A DNA stretch of 64,000 nucleotides from Chamaelirium japonicum. Lineage: Eukaryota; Streptophyta; Magnoliopsida; Liliales; Melanthiaceae. The notes under the pieces were generated by a model. It ran no database searches and was not told the DNA's origin. It worked only from the letters and a program-made list of their open reading frames with translations. The translations under genes and the position numbers were made by a program. Of the stretch, positions 40,951 through 50,824 are shown piece after piece (the stretch's first letter is position 1; the number at the start of each line of letters is the position of its first letter). The stretch lies in the NCBI GenBank assembly GCA_947650365.1, contig OX393553.1, positions 42,021,949 through 42,085,948 on the forward strand, given 5' to 3'.

Positions 40951-41476
40951 CGCGTCTGCCCGTGATGTCACCAGATCGCTCAATGAGCTAAACTGTGTGG
41001 CATCAGGCCGCGTAAGGTGTCTCCACCGCGTCTGCCCGTGATGTCACCAGATCGCTCAACGAGCTAAGTTGCGTGACATCAGGCCGCGTATGGTGTCTCT
41101 GCCGCGTCTGCCCGTGATGTCACCAGGTCGCTCAACGAGCTAAGCTGCGTGGCATCAGGCCGCGTATGGTGTCTCCACCGCGTCTGCCCGTGATGTCACC
41201 AGATCGCTCAACGAGCTAAGCTGCGTGGCATCAGGCCGCGTATGGTGTCTCTGCCGCGTCTGCCCGTGATGTCACCAGGTCGCTCAACGAGCTAAGCTGC
41301 GTGGCATCAGGCCGCGTATGGTGTTTCTGCCGCGTCTGCCCGTGATGTCACCAGGTCGCTCAACGAGCTAAGCTGCGTGGCATCAGGCCGCGTATGGTGT
41401 CTCCACCGCGTCTGCCCGTGATGTCACCAGATCGCTCAACGAGCTAAGCTGCGTGGCATCAGGCCGCGTATGGTGT
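40951..41476. repeat. 76-bp tandem repeat, seven copies
   Basis: GATGTCACCAG begins at 40964, 41040, 41116, 41192, 41268, 41344 and 41420, exactly 76 bp apart each time. Copies differ at few positions (CAGATCGC or CAGGTCGC; TCTCCACC or TCTCTGCC), and the two forms tend to alternate. It lies in the non-coding region downstream of gag. Confidence 0.92.
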
Positions 41477-41745
41477 TCTCCCCGACGATCCGAGGACCAT
41501 ACCCCGGATGAGGTAGCTAAATCGATAAAAAATAAATGACATCGCAAAAAGACCGATATGCATGAAAAATTCGATATGTGCGAAATAGTGGGGCCCTATA
41601 GCTCGACAAAAATACAAAACGATAGAAATCGAACCAAAACAGAGCGTAAGGGCCAAAGGGTGGAAGTCCAACGAGCGATGAAAGAATCAAAAAGCTAGCT
41701 ACCCCCTGACCGGTTAAGGATCCTCAGAATCTCGGTTTAGGACTG
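41477..41745 (-). other. AT-richer non-repetitive stretch of the element
   Basis: The only AT-rich part of the interior. A 70-codon minus-strand frame (41459-41671) would encode a hydrophobic peptide. It starts in unique sequence, runs into the 76-bp array, and has no recognisable domain, so I do not call it a gene. Confidence 0.4.
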
Positions 41746-41900
41746 CCCCGGGAAGCTCAAGGTCGCCCACTGGCTGCCTCTGAGGATCCCGGTCTTGCTT
41801 TAAGTCCGCACAACGGCGGACTACCCCGGGAAGCTCAAGGTCGCCCACTGGCTGCCTCTGAGGATCCCGGTCTAGCTTTAAGTCCGCGCAACGGTGGACT
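41746..41900. repeat. 78-bp tandem repeat, two copies
   Basis: CCCCGGGAAGCTCAAGGTCG begins at 41746 and again at 41824, with the second copy nearly complete to about 41900. Lies just beyond the gag stop. A 90-codon minus-strand frame (41714-41986) reads through it and carries the duplication as a repeated peptide; I see no family match. Confidence 0.8.
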
Positions 41901-42008
41901 GTTCTTTGAGGAAGCTGCACGTGAGCTGATCGCGTGCGAGCTATTCGCTGTAGATTTCTACTGAGCACAGATTTGAATTTGTCCAAGCATACTATCGCAC
42001 AAAATGGT
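41901..42008 (-). other. Element non-coding stretch after gag
   Basis: Immediately downstream of the gag stop. No polymerase homology or further domain can be read in any frame. Confidence 0.45.
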
Positions 42009-43289
42009 TTACAAGAGGGCGCCTACGCACAAGGTAGGGGGCTGCTGCTGCTCGGCCATCTTCCCTCGACGATCCAGCACCACATCTTCGAGCTTAATGT
42101 GTTGTTGGACCAAGGCAAAGAGCTTGATCATGGTGCGGGGATCAGAAATGACTATCGCGTCATGTAGCTCACCTCCTTCGGGGAGCGCGCTCCGAAAGGC
42201 ACTCACGACCGTCCGGTCTCGCCCTGCTGAGTCCTCAAGAGCGAGATAGGCGTTCCGGAATCGCATCGAGAAGCACCGGAGGGTCTCCCTTGCGCCCATG
42301 GTAAGACCGAACAGTGATTCGATCTGCTTCGGAGGTCGCCGATTGCACCGGTACTGTTCCAGGAACAGTCCGGATAGAGCAGTGAAGTTCGGGACCGAGC
42401 CCGGAGGTAACTTATGAAACCAGTCGAGGGCCGATCCCGCCAAGCTGCTCGGAAAGGCACGGCACAGAACGTGGTCCTGATCTCGAAAGAATAACAACTT
42501 TCGGTAGGCCAAGAGGTGGTCCACGGGGTCTTGCGACCCGTTAAACAAAACAAACTTTGGTGGGGTCCAGTGCTGAGGGAAACCTCCCTGATGAACCTCG
42601 TTGGTGAAGGGCGAGCTCCCTCCCCGGACGGCGAGCTCTTCTAAGAGGTCGAAGGGCGTGCTAAGTAACTGCCAGCGCTCGGGGTGATTTCCCAAAGACA
42701 GCTGCGCAGGTACCAAGCAATCGTGCACGCTTCCTCGAAACCGGATCGCAGCCCTGCTCCGGTTGTGCTCGGGGGCGACGTCCTCTGACTCGCCCGAGTC
42801 CGCACCGGGGCTTCGTCGGCGAGGAGGGGCCATCGGCGGGGTTGACTTGTTACTGGAGCGCTGGGTGCCGAGTTGCTGCGGCCGCTCGAGCGCGGTGCCT
42901 CTCGTCCGGCGCGCCACTGTGTCCTCCACAGGGGGCTCCTGCTGGGATGCCCGCCATGTGGGCGCCATAGTGGGCTGATGCGATGCTGGGACAAGGGGAG
43001 GTCGCACAGGGGAAACAACCCCCGCCGACACTCCTGGATGCTGGAACGGGATCACTGACTCTTCCCTCCGCGGGGTGAGCCCGGGGGAGATATCAGTGAT
43101 CCGGCTCGTCGTTGGAACCTGGCGCAGTCGCACTATCTCGCCCACCATGGCCCGCTGAGTGGCCAACACCTTCAAAAGGAGATGGCCGTTGAGCGGGACA
43201 GGAGGTTGTGATGCTTCAGCGAGTAGCTCGCTTTGTGCAGACTCGGCTTGGGCTTTCACCCGTTTCTGCCTTCGCGTGACCGGAGCCAT
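42009..43289 (-). CDS. gag: Retrotransposon Gag (capsid) protein
   Basis: 426-residue open frame starting at the first ATG after the primer-binding site (MAPVTRRQKR). Residues 1-60 are basic and then amphipathic. Residues 60-180 are rich in Pro, Ser and Arg and probably disordered. Residues about 243-410 match the plant retrotransposon gag/capsid family (Retrotrans_gag type): PKFVLFNGSQDPVDHL, then CRAFPSSLAGSALDWFHKLP, then FLEQY, then the helical tail ending near IKLED. In this family the domain assembles the cytoplasmic particle that packages element RNA. The frame stops 16 residues after the domain, at residue 426. There is no CCHC zinc knuckle, and no protease or polymerase follows. Intact and without internal stops, in line with recent activity. 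Tat/Athila-like affinity is my reading and not proven. Confidence 0.87.
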   Translation of the reverse strand: MAPVTRRQKRVKAQAESAQSELLAEASQPPVPLNGHLLLKVLATQRAMVGEIVRLRQVPTTSRITDISPGLTPRREESVIPFQHPGVSAGVVSPVRPPLVPASHQPTMAPTWRASQQEPPVEDTVARRTRGTALERPQQLGTQRSSNKSTPPMAPPRRRSPGADSGESEDVAPEHNRSRAAIRFRGSVHDCLVPAQLSLGNHPERWQLLSTPFDLLEELAVRGGSSPFTNEVHQGGFPQHWTPPKFVLFNGSQDPVDHLLAYRKLLFFRDQDHVLCRAFPSSLAGSALDWFHKLPPGSVPNFTALSGLFLEQYRCNRRPPKQIESLFGLTMGARETLRCFSMRFRNAYLALEDSAGRDRTVVSAFRSALPEGGELHDAIVISDPRTMIKLFALVQQHIKLEDVVLDRRGKMAEQQQPPTLCVGALL

Positions 43290-43358
43290 CCGGGTGTCTG
43301 GAGAAGCACGGCTTTCAACCGCGTGGTCGTGGGTGTTCTCGCAGGAACCAGTCGATAG
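43290..43358 (-). other. Gag leader
   Basis: About 70 bp between the primer-binding site and the gag ATG. No other feature is evident. Confidence 0.6.
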
Positions 43359-43376
43359 ATCCCACAGACGGCGCCA
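43359..43376 (-). promoter_or_regulatory. tRNA primer-binding site
   Basis: On the minus strand, two bases after the 5' LTR's CA end, the sequence is TGGCGCCGTCTGTGGGAT. TGGCGCC is the complement of a tRNA 3' end and is common in plant Ty3/gypsy elements. Which tRNA (Asp or Arg type are candidates) cannot be fixed without a tRNA set. Confidence 0.85.
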
Positions 43377-43574
43377 AATGTTTGGGGGATTTTTCCTGGT
43401 CCTTGCGAGCCACCTGTAAGATCAAGAAAAAAGAAACGTGAGAACGGCTGGCTCCCTTAGGAGCGCAGACCCTCCGACGCTCAAGTCAGTTATGGTAACA
43501 CAACAGAGAGCTGTTGTATACCAAAGTGGTAGTGAAAGGGATTTCCAACCTCTACTATGGAGCCTGGGGGTGAG

Positions 43575-43583
43575 CATTTATAG
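43575..43583 (-). promoter_or_regulatory. Putative TATA box in the 5' LTR
   Basis: CTATAAATG on the minus strand, within GATTGCTATAAATGC. It would place transcription start near 43550, leaving about 170 bp of R-U5 before the LTR end. The same motif at 38845-38853 in the other LTR would direct read-out into the left satellite flank. Confidence 0.55.
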
Positions 43584-43997
43584 CAATCGGCGGCCTATCG
43601 TACCCCGACACGTGGAGATTCTTCCAGGGCTTTCTAGACCCCCCACGTTCTGGCTCGCGTGGGTCTGACAGTCTTTGGTACTCGCGCCCTGACATTCTGT
43701 CGTCAAGCCTGCCAGGCGGTTTGAGTGGGGGAGAGAATCTTTCTTGTCGTGGCCAGGTGGCCATTCTGGAATGTTCAAGTCTGGGAGGTCTCGAACGGAT
43801 TTGAACGAGCTTCCGTGGACCACGTTTGTCCACGTAGCTTCCGTGGGGTTTTGACACCTGGCATCCTCTCATACATCGTGGGCGATCTCCGATGGGGAGC
43901 TAAGGCGAGCTCGCCCTCCATTGCTCCGCCTTCTCTTCCACATCTATCAAGAGTCGGACCTCGCGGGAGCAACCTCTTCGATAAACTGGGGAATTCT

Positions 43998-44350
43998 GGC
44001 GAGCTTGGGCGAGCTCCTGAGCGAGCTTGGACGAGCTCCTTCGCGAGCTTGGGCGAGCTCCTGCGCGAGCTAGGGGCGTTTGCGATGCCGGTGTCTTCGT
44101 TATGCATGACGGTCTAACTCCCGCTATCACTGCAAGCGAGTTCTCGCGCGGGCTTGGCGAGCTCCTGGGCGAGCTCCTGAGCGAGCTTAGGCGAGCTCCT
44201 GGGCGAGCTTGGCGAGCTCCTGAGCGAGCTTAGGCGAGCTCCTGGGCGAGCTTGGCGAGCTCCTGGGTGAGCTTGGCGAGCTCCTGGGCGAGCTTAGGCG
44301 AGCTCCTGGGCGATCTCAGGCGAGCTCCAGCGAGCTTAGGCGAGCTCCTA
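43998..44350. repeat. GAGCTC-containing tandem repeats in the 5' LTR
   Basis: Irregular array of 21-22-bp units of the form GGCGAGCTCCTGGGCGAGCTT, alternating GGGCG with GAGCG and TTGG with TTAGG. It is broken by about 70 bp of unique sequence near 44072-44144. It lies in the promoter-side (U3) half of the LTR. Each unit contains the palindrome GAGCTC. Confidence 0.85.
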
Positions 44351-44467
44351 AGAGTGTTCTTGGCCTAGGCCCCTTCAGCCCAATGTGGATCTCGCTCCCT
44401 GTCAAGGTGATTTGGTGAGCACGGGGGGGGGTGCGAACTCCAGGGCAGATTTCAGCTACCCCCAACA

Positions 44468-44472
44468 CGGTC
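44468..44472. other. Target-site duplication, right
   Basis: CGGTC immediately outside the right LTR. Joining the flanks over one copy gives CGTACGGTCCATTCTTAC, an in-phase satellite monomer pair (TATTTC variant followed by TTACTC variant). Confidence 0.93.
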
Positions 44473-44559
44473 CATTCTTACTCATTCGTACGATCCATTG
44501 TAATTCATTCACACGAATGTATCCATTATAATTCATTCGTACAATCCATTCTAATTCAT

Positions 44560-47460
44560 TCCCATGATCCATTCTAATTCATTCATACGATCCATTCTAA
44601 GTCATTCGTACGATACATTCTAATTCATTCGCACGAACCATTCTAATTCATTCATACAATCCATTCTAATTGTTTCGTATGATCCTTTCTAATTCATTCG
44701 TACGATCCATTCTAATTCATTCGTACAATCCATTCTATTTCATTCGTACGATCCATTCTTACTCATTCGTATGATCCATTCTAATTCATTCGCACGAATG
44801 CATCCATTCTAATTCATTCGTACGATCCATTCTAATTCATTCGTACGATCCATTCTAATTCATTCATACGATCCATTCTAATTCATTCATACAATCCATT
44901 CTAATTCTTTCATACGTACGATCCATTATTGCGATCCATTCTAATTCATTCGTACGATCCATTCTATTTCATTCATACGATCCATTTTAATTCCTTCGTA
45001 CGATCCATTCTAATTCCTTCGTACGATCCATTCTATTTCATTCGTATGATCCATTCTAATTCATAAGTACGATCCATTCTAATTCATTCATACGATCCAT
45101 TCTAATTCATTCGCACGATCCATTCTAATTCATTAATACGATCCAATCTAATTCATTCATACGATCCATTCTAATTCATTCGCACGAATGTATCAATTCT
45201 AATTCATTCGTACGATCCATTCTAATTCATTCGCACGATCATTCTAATTCATTCGCACGATCCATTCTAATTCATTCATACAATCCATTCTAATTCTTTC
45301 GCACGATCCTTTCTAATTCATTCGTACGATCCATTCTAATTCATTCGTACGATCCATTCTAATTCATTCGCACGATCAATTCTAATTCATTAGCACGATC
45401 CATTCTAATTCATTCGCACGAATGTATCCATTATAATTCATTCGCACGATCCATTCTAATTCTTTTATACAATCCAATCTAATTCATTCATACGATCCAT
45501 TCTAATTCATTCGCATGAATGTATCCATTCTAATTCATTCCTAGGATCCATTCTAATTCATTCGCATAATTTATTCTAATTCATTCGTACGATCCATTCT
45601 AATTCATTAGCATGATCCATTCTAATTCATTCGTACGATCCATTCTATTTCATTCGTACGATCCATTCTTACTTATTCGTACGATCCATTCTAATTCATT
45701 CGCACGAATGTATCCATTCTAATTCCGTACGATCCATTCTAATTCATTCGTACGATCCATTCTAATTCATTCGTACGATCCATTCTAATTCATTCGCACA
45801 ATCCAATCTAATTCATTCGCACGAATGTATCCATTCTAATTCCTTCGTATGATCCATTCTTATTCATTCGTACGATCTATTCTAATTCATTCATACAATC
45901 CATTCTAATTCATTCGTACGATCTATTCTAATTCATTCGTACGATCCATTCTAATTCATTCGCACGAATGTATCCACTCTAATTCATTCATACGATCCAT
46001 TCTAATTCCTTCGTACGATCCATTCTAATTCATTCCCACGATCCATTCTAATTCATTCATACGATCCATTCTAAGTCATTCGTACGATCCATTCTAATTC
46101 ATTCACACGATCCATTCTAATTCATTCATACAATCCATTCTAATTCTTTCGTACGATCCTTTCTAATTCATTCGTACGATCCATTCTAATTCATTCGTAC
46201 AATCCATTCTATTTCATTCGTACGATCCATTCTTACTCATTCGTATGATCCATTCTAATTCATTCGCACGAATGTATCCATGCTAATTCATTCGTACGAT
46301 CCATTCTAATTCATTCATACGATCCATTCTAATTCATTCATACAATCCATTCTAATTATTTCATACGTACGATCCATTATTACGATCCATTCTAATTCAT
46401 TCGTACGATCCATTCTATTTCATTCATATGATCCATTCTAATTCCTTCATACGATCCATTCTAATTCCTTTGTACGATCCATTCTATTTCATTCGTATGA
46501 TCCATTCTAATTCATAAGTACGATCCATTCTAATTCATTCATACGATCCATTCTAATTCATTCGCACGATCCATTCTAATTCATTTATACGATCCAATCT
46601 AATTTATTCATACGATCCATTCTAATTCATTCGCACGAATGTATCAATTCTAATTCATTCGTACGATCCATTCTAATTCATTCGCACGATCCATTCTAAT
46701 TCATTCGCACGATCCATTCTAATTCATTCATACAATCCATTCTAATTCTTTCGCACGATCCTTTCTAATTCATTCGTATGATGCATTCTAATTCATTCGT
46801 ACGATCTATTCTTATTCATTCGCAAGATCAATTCTAATTCATTAGCACGATCCATTCTAATTCATTCGCACGATCCATTCTAATTTATTTATACGATCCA
46901 ATCTAATTCATTCATACGATCCATTCTAATTCATTCGCATGAATGTATCCATTCTAATTCATTCCTACGATCCATTCTAATTCATTCGCACAATTTATTC
47001 TAATTCATTCGTACGATCCATTCTAATTCATTAGCACGATCCATTCTAATTCATTGGTACGATCCATTCTATTTCATTCGTACGATCCATTCTTACTCAT
47101 TCATACGATCCATTCTAATTCATTCGCACGAATGTATCCATTCTAATTCATTCGTACGATCCATTCTAATTCATTCGTACGATCCATTCTAATTCATTCG
47201 TATGATCCATTCTAATTCATTCGCACAATCCAATCTAATTCATTCGCACGAATGTATCCATTCTAATTCCTTCGTACGATCCATTCTAATTCATTCGTAC
47301 GATCTATTCTAATTCATTCATACAATCCATTCTAATTCATTCGTACGATCTATTCTAATTCATTCGTACGATCCATTCTAATTCATTCGCATGAATGTAT
47401 CCACTCTAATTCATTCATACGATTCATTCTAATTCCTTCGTACGATCCATTCTAATTCCT
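44560..47460 (+). repeat. ~1.45-kb local tandem duplication
   Basis: The first copy starts near 44560 and the second near 46045. Shared markers are TCTAAGTCATTCG (44596, 46080), CATACGTACGATCCATTATT (44911, 46362), TTCATAAGTACG (45060, 46511) and the TATCCACTC 28-mer (about 45970, 47400). Offsets run from about 1,484 to 1,430 because of monomer indels. Confidence 0.78.
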
Positions 47461-48456
47461 TCGTATGATCCATTCTAATTCCTTTGTACGACCTATTATA
47501 TTTCATTCGTATGATCCATTCTAATTCCTTTGTACGATCCATTCTAATTCATTCGTACAATCCATTATATTTCATTTGTACGATCCATTCTTACTCATTC
47601 GCACGATCCATTCTAATTCATTCATATGATCCATTCTAATTCATTCAAACAATCCATTCTAATTCTTTCACACGATCCATTCTAATTCATTCGTACGTTC
47701 CATTCTAATTCATTAGAACGATCCTTGCTAATTCATTCGTACGATCCATTCTAATTCATTCGCACGATCCATTCTAATTCATTCATACGATCCATTCTAA
47801 TTCATTCGTACGATCCATTCTAATTCATTCGTATGATCCATTCTAATTCATTCGCACGATCTATTCTAATTCATTCGTAGGATCCATTCTAATTCATTCG
47901 CACGATCCATTCTAATTCATTTGTACGATCCATTCTATTTCATTCGTACGATCCATTCTTACTCATTCGTACGATCCATTCTAATTCATTCGCACGAATG
48001 TACCCATTCTAATTCATTCGTATGATCCATTCTAATTCCTTCGTACGATCCATTCTAATTGCTTCGTACGATCCATTCTAATTCCTTTGTACGACCCATT
48101 ATATTTGATTCGTATGATCCATTCTAATTCCTTTGTACGATCCATTCTAATTCATTCCCATGAATGTATCCATTCTAATTCATACGTACGATCCATTCTA
48201 ATTCATTCATAGAAACCAATCTAATTCATTCATACGATCCATTCTAATTCATTCGCACGAATGTATCCATTCTAATTCATTCATACGATCCATTCTAATT
48301 CCGTCGTATGATCCATTCTAATTCATTCGCACAATCTATTCTAACGCACAATCTATTCTAATTTATTCGTAAGATCAATTCTAATTCATTAGCACATCCA
48401 TTCTAATTCATTCGCACCAATAAATCCATTCTAATTCATTCGTACAATCCATTCGT

Positions 48457-48646
48457 ACGAATGAATTAGAATGGATCGTACGAATGAATTAGAATGAATT
48501 AGAATGGATCGTACGAATGAATTAGAATGGATACATTCGTGCATATGAATTAGAATAGATCGTACGAATGAATTAGAATGGATCGTACGAATGAATTAGA
48601 ATGGATCTTGTAAAAGAATTAGAATGGATTGTATGAATGAATTAGA
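48457..48646 (-). repeat. Satellite block C9 (-)
   Basis: Inverted counterpart of A9/B9 (190 bp), with the shortened monomer and ending at the AGATCT palindrome. Confidence 0.92.
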
Positions 48647-48966
48647 TCTAATTCATTCGTACGATCCATTCAAATTCATTCGTACGATCCATTCTAATTC
48701 ATTCGCATGAATGTATCCATTCTAATTCCTTCGTACGATCCATTCTAATTCATGCGATCCATTCTAATTCATTCGTACGACCCATTCTAATTCATTAATA
48801 CGATCCAATCTAATTCATTCATACGATCCATTCTAATTCATTCATACGATCCATTCTAATTCATTCGTACAATCCATTCTAATTCATTCGCACGATCCAT
48901 TCTAAATCATTCATACGATCCATTCTAATTCATTCATACGATCCATTCTAATTCACTCGTACGATC
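48647..48966 (+). repeat. Satellite block C8 (+)
   Basis: Inverted counterpart of A8 (both about 320 bp). Confidence 0.92.
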
Positions 48967-50332
48967 AAATTAGAATGGATCGTATGAGTGAATTCGAATG
49001 GATCGTGCGAATGAATTAGAATGGATCGTATGAATGAATTAGAGTGGATAGATTCGTGCGAATGAATTAGAATGGATCGTACAAATGAATTAGAATGGAT
49101 CGTGCGAAGGAATTAGAATGGATCGTAGGAATGAATTCGAATGCATACATTCGTGCGAATGAATGAGAATGGATCGTACGAAGGAATTAGAATAGATCGT
49201 ACGTACGAAGGAATTAGAATGGATCGTACGAAGGAATTAGAATGGATCGTACGAATGAATTAGAATGGATACATTCGTGCGAATGAATTAGAATGGATCG
49301 TACGAAGGAATTAGAATGTACCGTACGAATGAATTAAAATGGATACATTCGTGCGAATGAATTAGAATGGATCGTGCGAATGAATTAGAATGGATCGTAC
49401 GAATGAATTAGAATAGATTGTGCGAATGAATTAGAATGGATCGTGCGAATGATTTAGAATGGATCGTACGAATGAATTAGAATAGATTGTGCGAATGAAT
49501 TAGAATGGATCGTACGAATGAATTAGAATGGATACATTCGTGCGAATGAACTAGAATGGATCGTATGAATGAATTAGATTGGATCGTATGAATGAATTAG
49601 AATGGATCGTGCGAATGAATTAGAATGGATCGTACGAATGAATTAGAATGGATCGTATGAGTGAATTCGAATGGATCGTGCGAATGAATTAGAATGGATC
49701 GTATGAATGAATTAGAGTGGATACATTCGTGCGAATGAATTAGAATGGATCGTACGAATGAATTAGAATGGATCGTGTGAAGGAATTAGAATGGATCGTA
49801 CGAATGAATTAGAATGGATACATTCGTGTGAATGAATTAGAATAGATCGTACGAAGGAATTAGAATGGATTGTACATACGAAGGAATTAGAATAGATCGT
49901 ACGAAGAAATTAGAACGGATCGTACGAATGAATTAGAATGGATGCATTCGTGCGAATGAATTAGAATGGATCGTACGAAGCAATTAGAATGGATCGTACG
50001 TACGAAGGAATTAGAATGGATCGTACGAATGAATTAGAATGGATACATTCGTGCGAATGATTTAGAATGGATCGTGCGAATGAATTAGAATGGACCATAC
50101 GAATGAATTAGAATAGATTGTGCGAATGAATTAGAATGGATCATGCGAATGAATTAGAATGGATCGTACGAATGAATTAGAATAGATTGTGCGAATGAAT
50201 TAGAATGGATCGTACGAATGAATTAGAATGGATACATTCATGCGAATGAATTAGAATGGATCGTATGAATGAATTAGATTGGATCGTATGAATGAATTAG
50301 AATGGATCGTGCGAATGAATTAAAATGGATCG
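48967..50332 (-). repeat. Satellite block C7 (-)
   Basis: Position and length (about 1.37 kb) fit the inverted counterpart of A7. Carries its own ~680-bp tandem duplication. Confidence 0.9.
48967..50332 (-). repeat. ~680-bp local tandem duplication
   Basis: TATGAGTGAATTCGAATGG occurs at about 48983 and 49656, followed in both by the GAATTAGAGTGGATA variant, CGAAGG units and matching ends near 49560-49610 and 50255-50310. Confidence 0.78.
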
Positions 50333-50752
50333 CACGATCCATTCTAATTCAATCATACAATCCATTCTAATTCTTTCATACGATCCATTCTAATTCATTC
50401 GTACATTCCATTCTAATTCATTCGTACGATCCATTCTAATTCATTCGTACGATCCATTCTAATTCATACGATCCATTCTATTTCATTCATACAATCCATT
50501 CTAATTCATTAGCACATACGATCCATTCTAATTCATTCGTACAATCTATTCTAATTCATTCGCACGATCCATTCGAATTCACTTATACGATCCATTCTAA
50601 TTCATTCGTACGATCCATTCTAATTCATTCGTACAATCCATTCTATTTCATTCGTACGATCCATTCTTACTCATTCGTACGATCCATTCTAATTCATTCG
50701 TACAATCTATTCTAATTCATTCGTACGATCCATTCTAATTCTCTAGCATGAT
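50333..50752 (+). repeat. Satellite block C6 (+)
   Basis: Inverted counterpart of A6. Shared variants include TTCAATCATACAATCC and CTTTCATACGATCC. Ends CTCTAGCATGATC. Confidence 0.9.
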
Positions 50753-50824
50753 CGTACGAATTAATTAGAATGGATCGTACGAATGAAATAGAATGGATCA
50801 TACGAATGAAATAGAATGGATCGT
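50753..50824 (-). repeat. Satellite block C5 (-)
   Basis: Inverted counterpart of the three-monomer block A5, with two consecutive GAAATAG variants and a GAATTAATTAG monomer. Confidence 0.9.

Larger units (their letters stand above)
38649..44467 (-). mobile_element. Gag-only non-autonomous LTR retrotransposon
   Basis: Complete element of 5,819 bp with 1,089-bp direct LTRs (TG...CA ends), a 5-bp target duplication, PBS, polypurine tract and one gag ORF, all consistent with minus-strand transcription. Nothing in the 3,641-bp interior resembles protease, reverse transcriptase, RNase H or integrase. It therefore fits the non-autonomous class called TR-GAG in plants (terminal-repeat elements with a gag domain) and would need an autonomous Ty3/gypsy relative for cDNA synthesis and integration. 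Its GC-rich composition contrasts sharply with the AT-rich satellite. LTR identity and a precise target duplication indicate a recent insertion. Confidence 0.93.
43379..44467 (-). repeat. 5' LTR (element orientation)
   Basis: Identical partner of 38649-39737. It lies upstream of gag on the minus strand, so it should carry the active promoter. From the minus-strand start the order is: short GC-rich unit array (about 44350-43998), a non-repetitive stretch, a TATA-like box (43575-43583), then about 200 bp to the CA end next to the primer-binding site. Confidence 0.95.
44468..48456 (+). repeat. Satellite block (+), right of the retrotransposon
   Basis: About 4 kb in one orientation. Contains the ~1.45-kb duplication. 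Its right part is the complement of the left part of block A10: 48321-48456 matches 24894-25030 and 48040-48200 matches about 25160-25270. Ends at CATTCGTACGAATG. Confidence 0.93.

Noticed and set aside
41459..41671. 70-codon hydrophobic minus-strand ORF as an envelope-like or accessory gene
   Set aside because: Too short, no signal-anchor pattern or family resemblance, and it runs into the 76-bp array.
42203..42553. Alternative-frame ORFs overlapping gag (42203-42553, 42641-43018, forward ORFs 42004-43419)
   Set aside because: Shadows of the 426-codon gag frame, which has the domain match.
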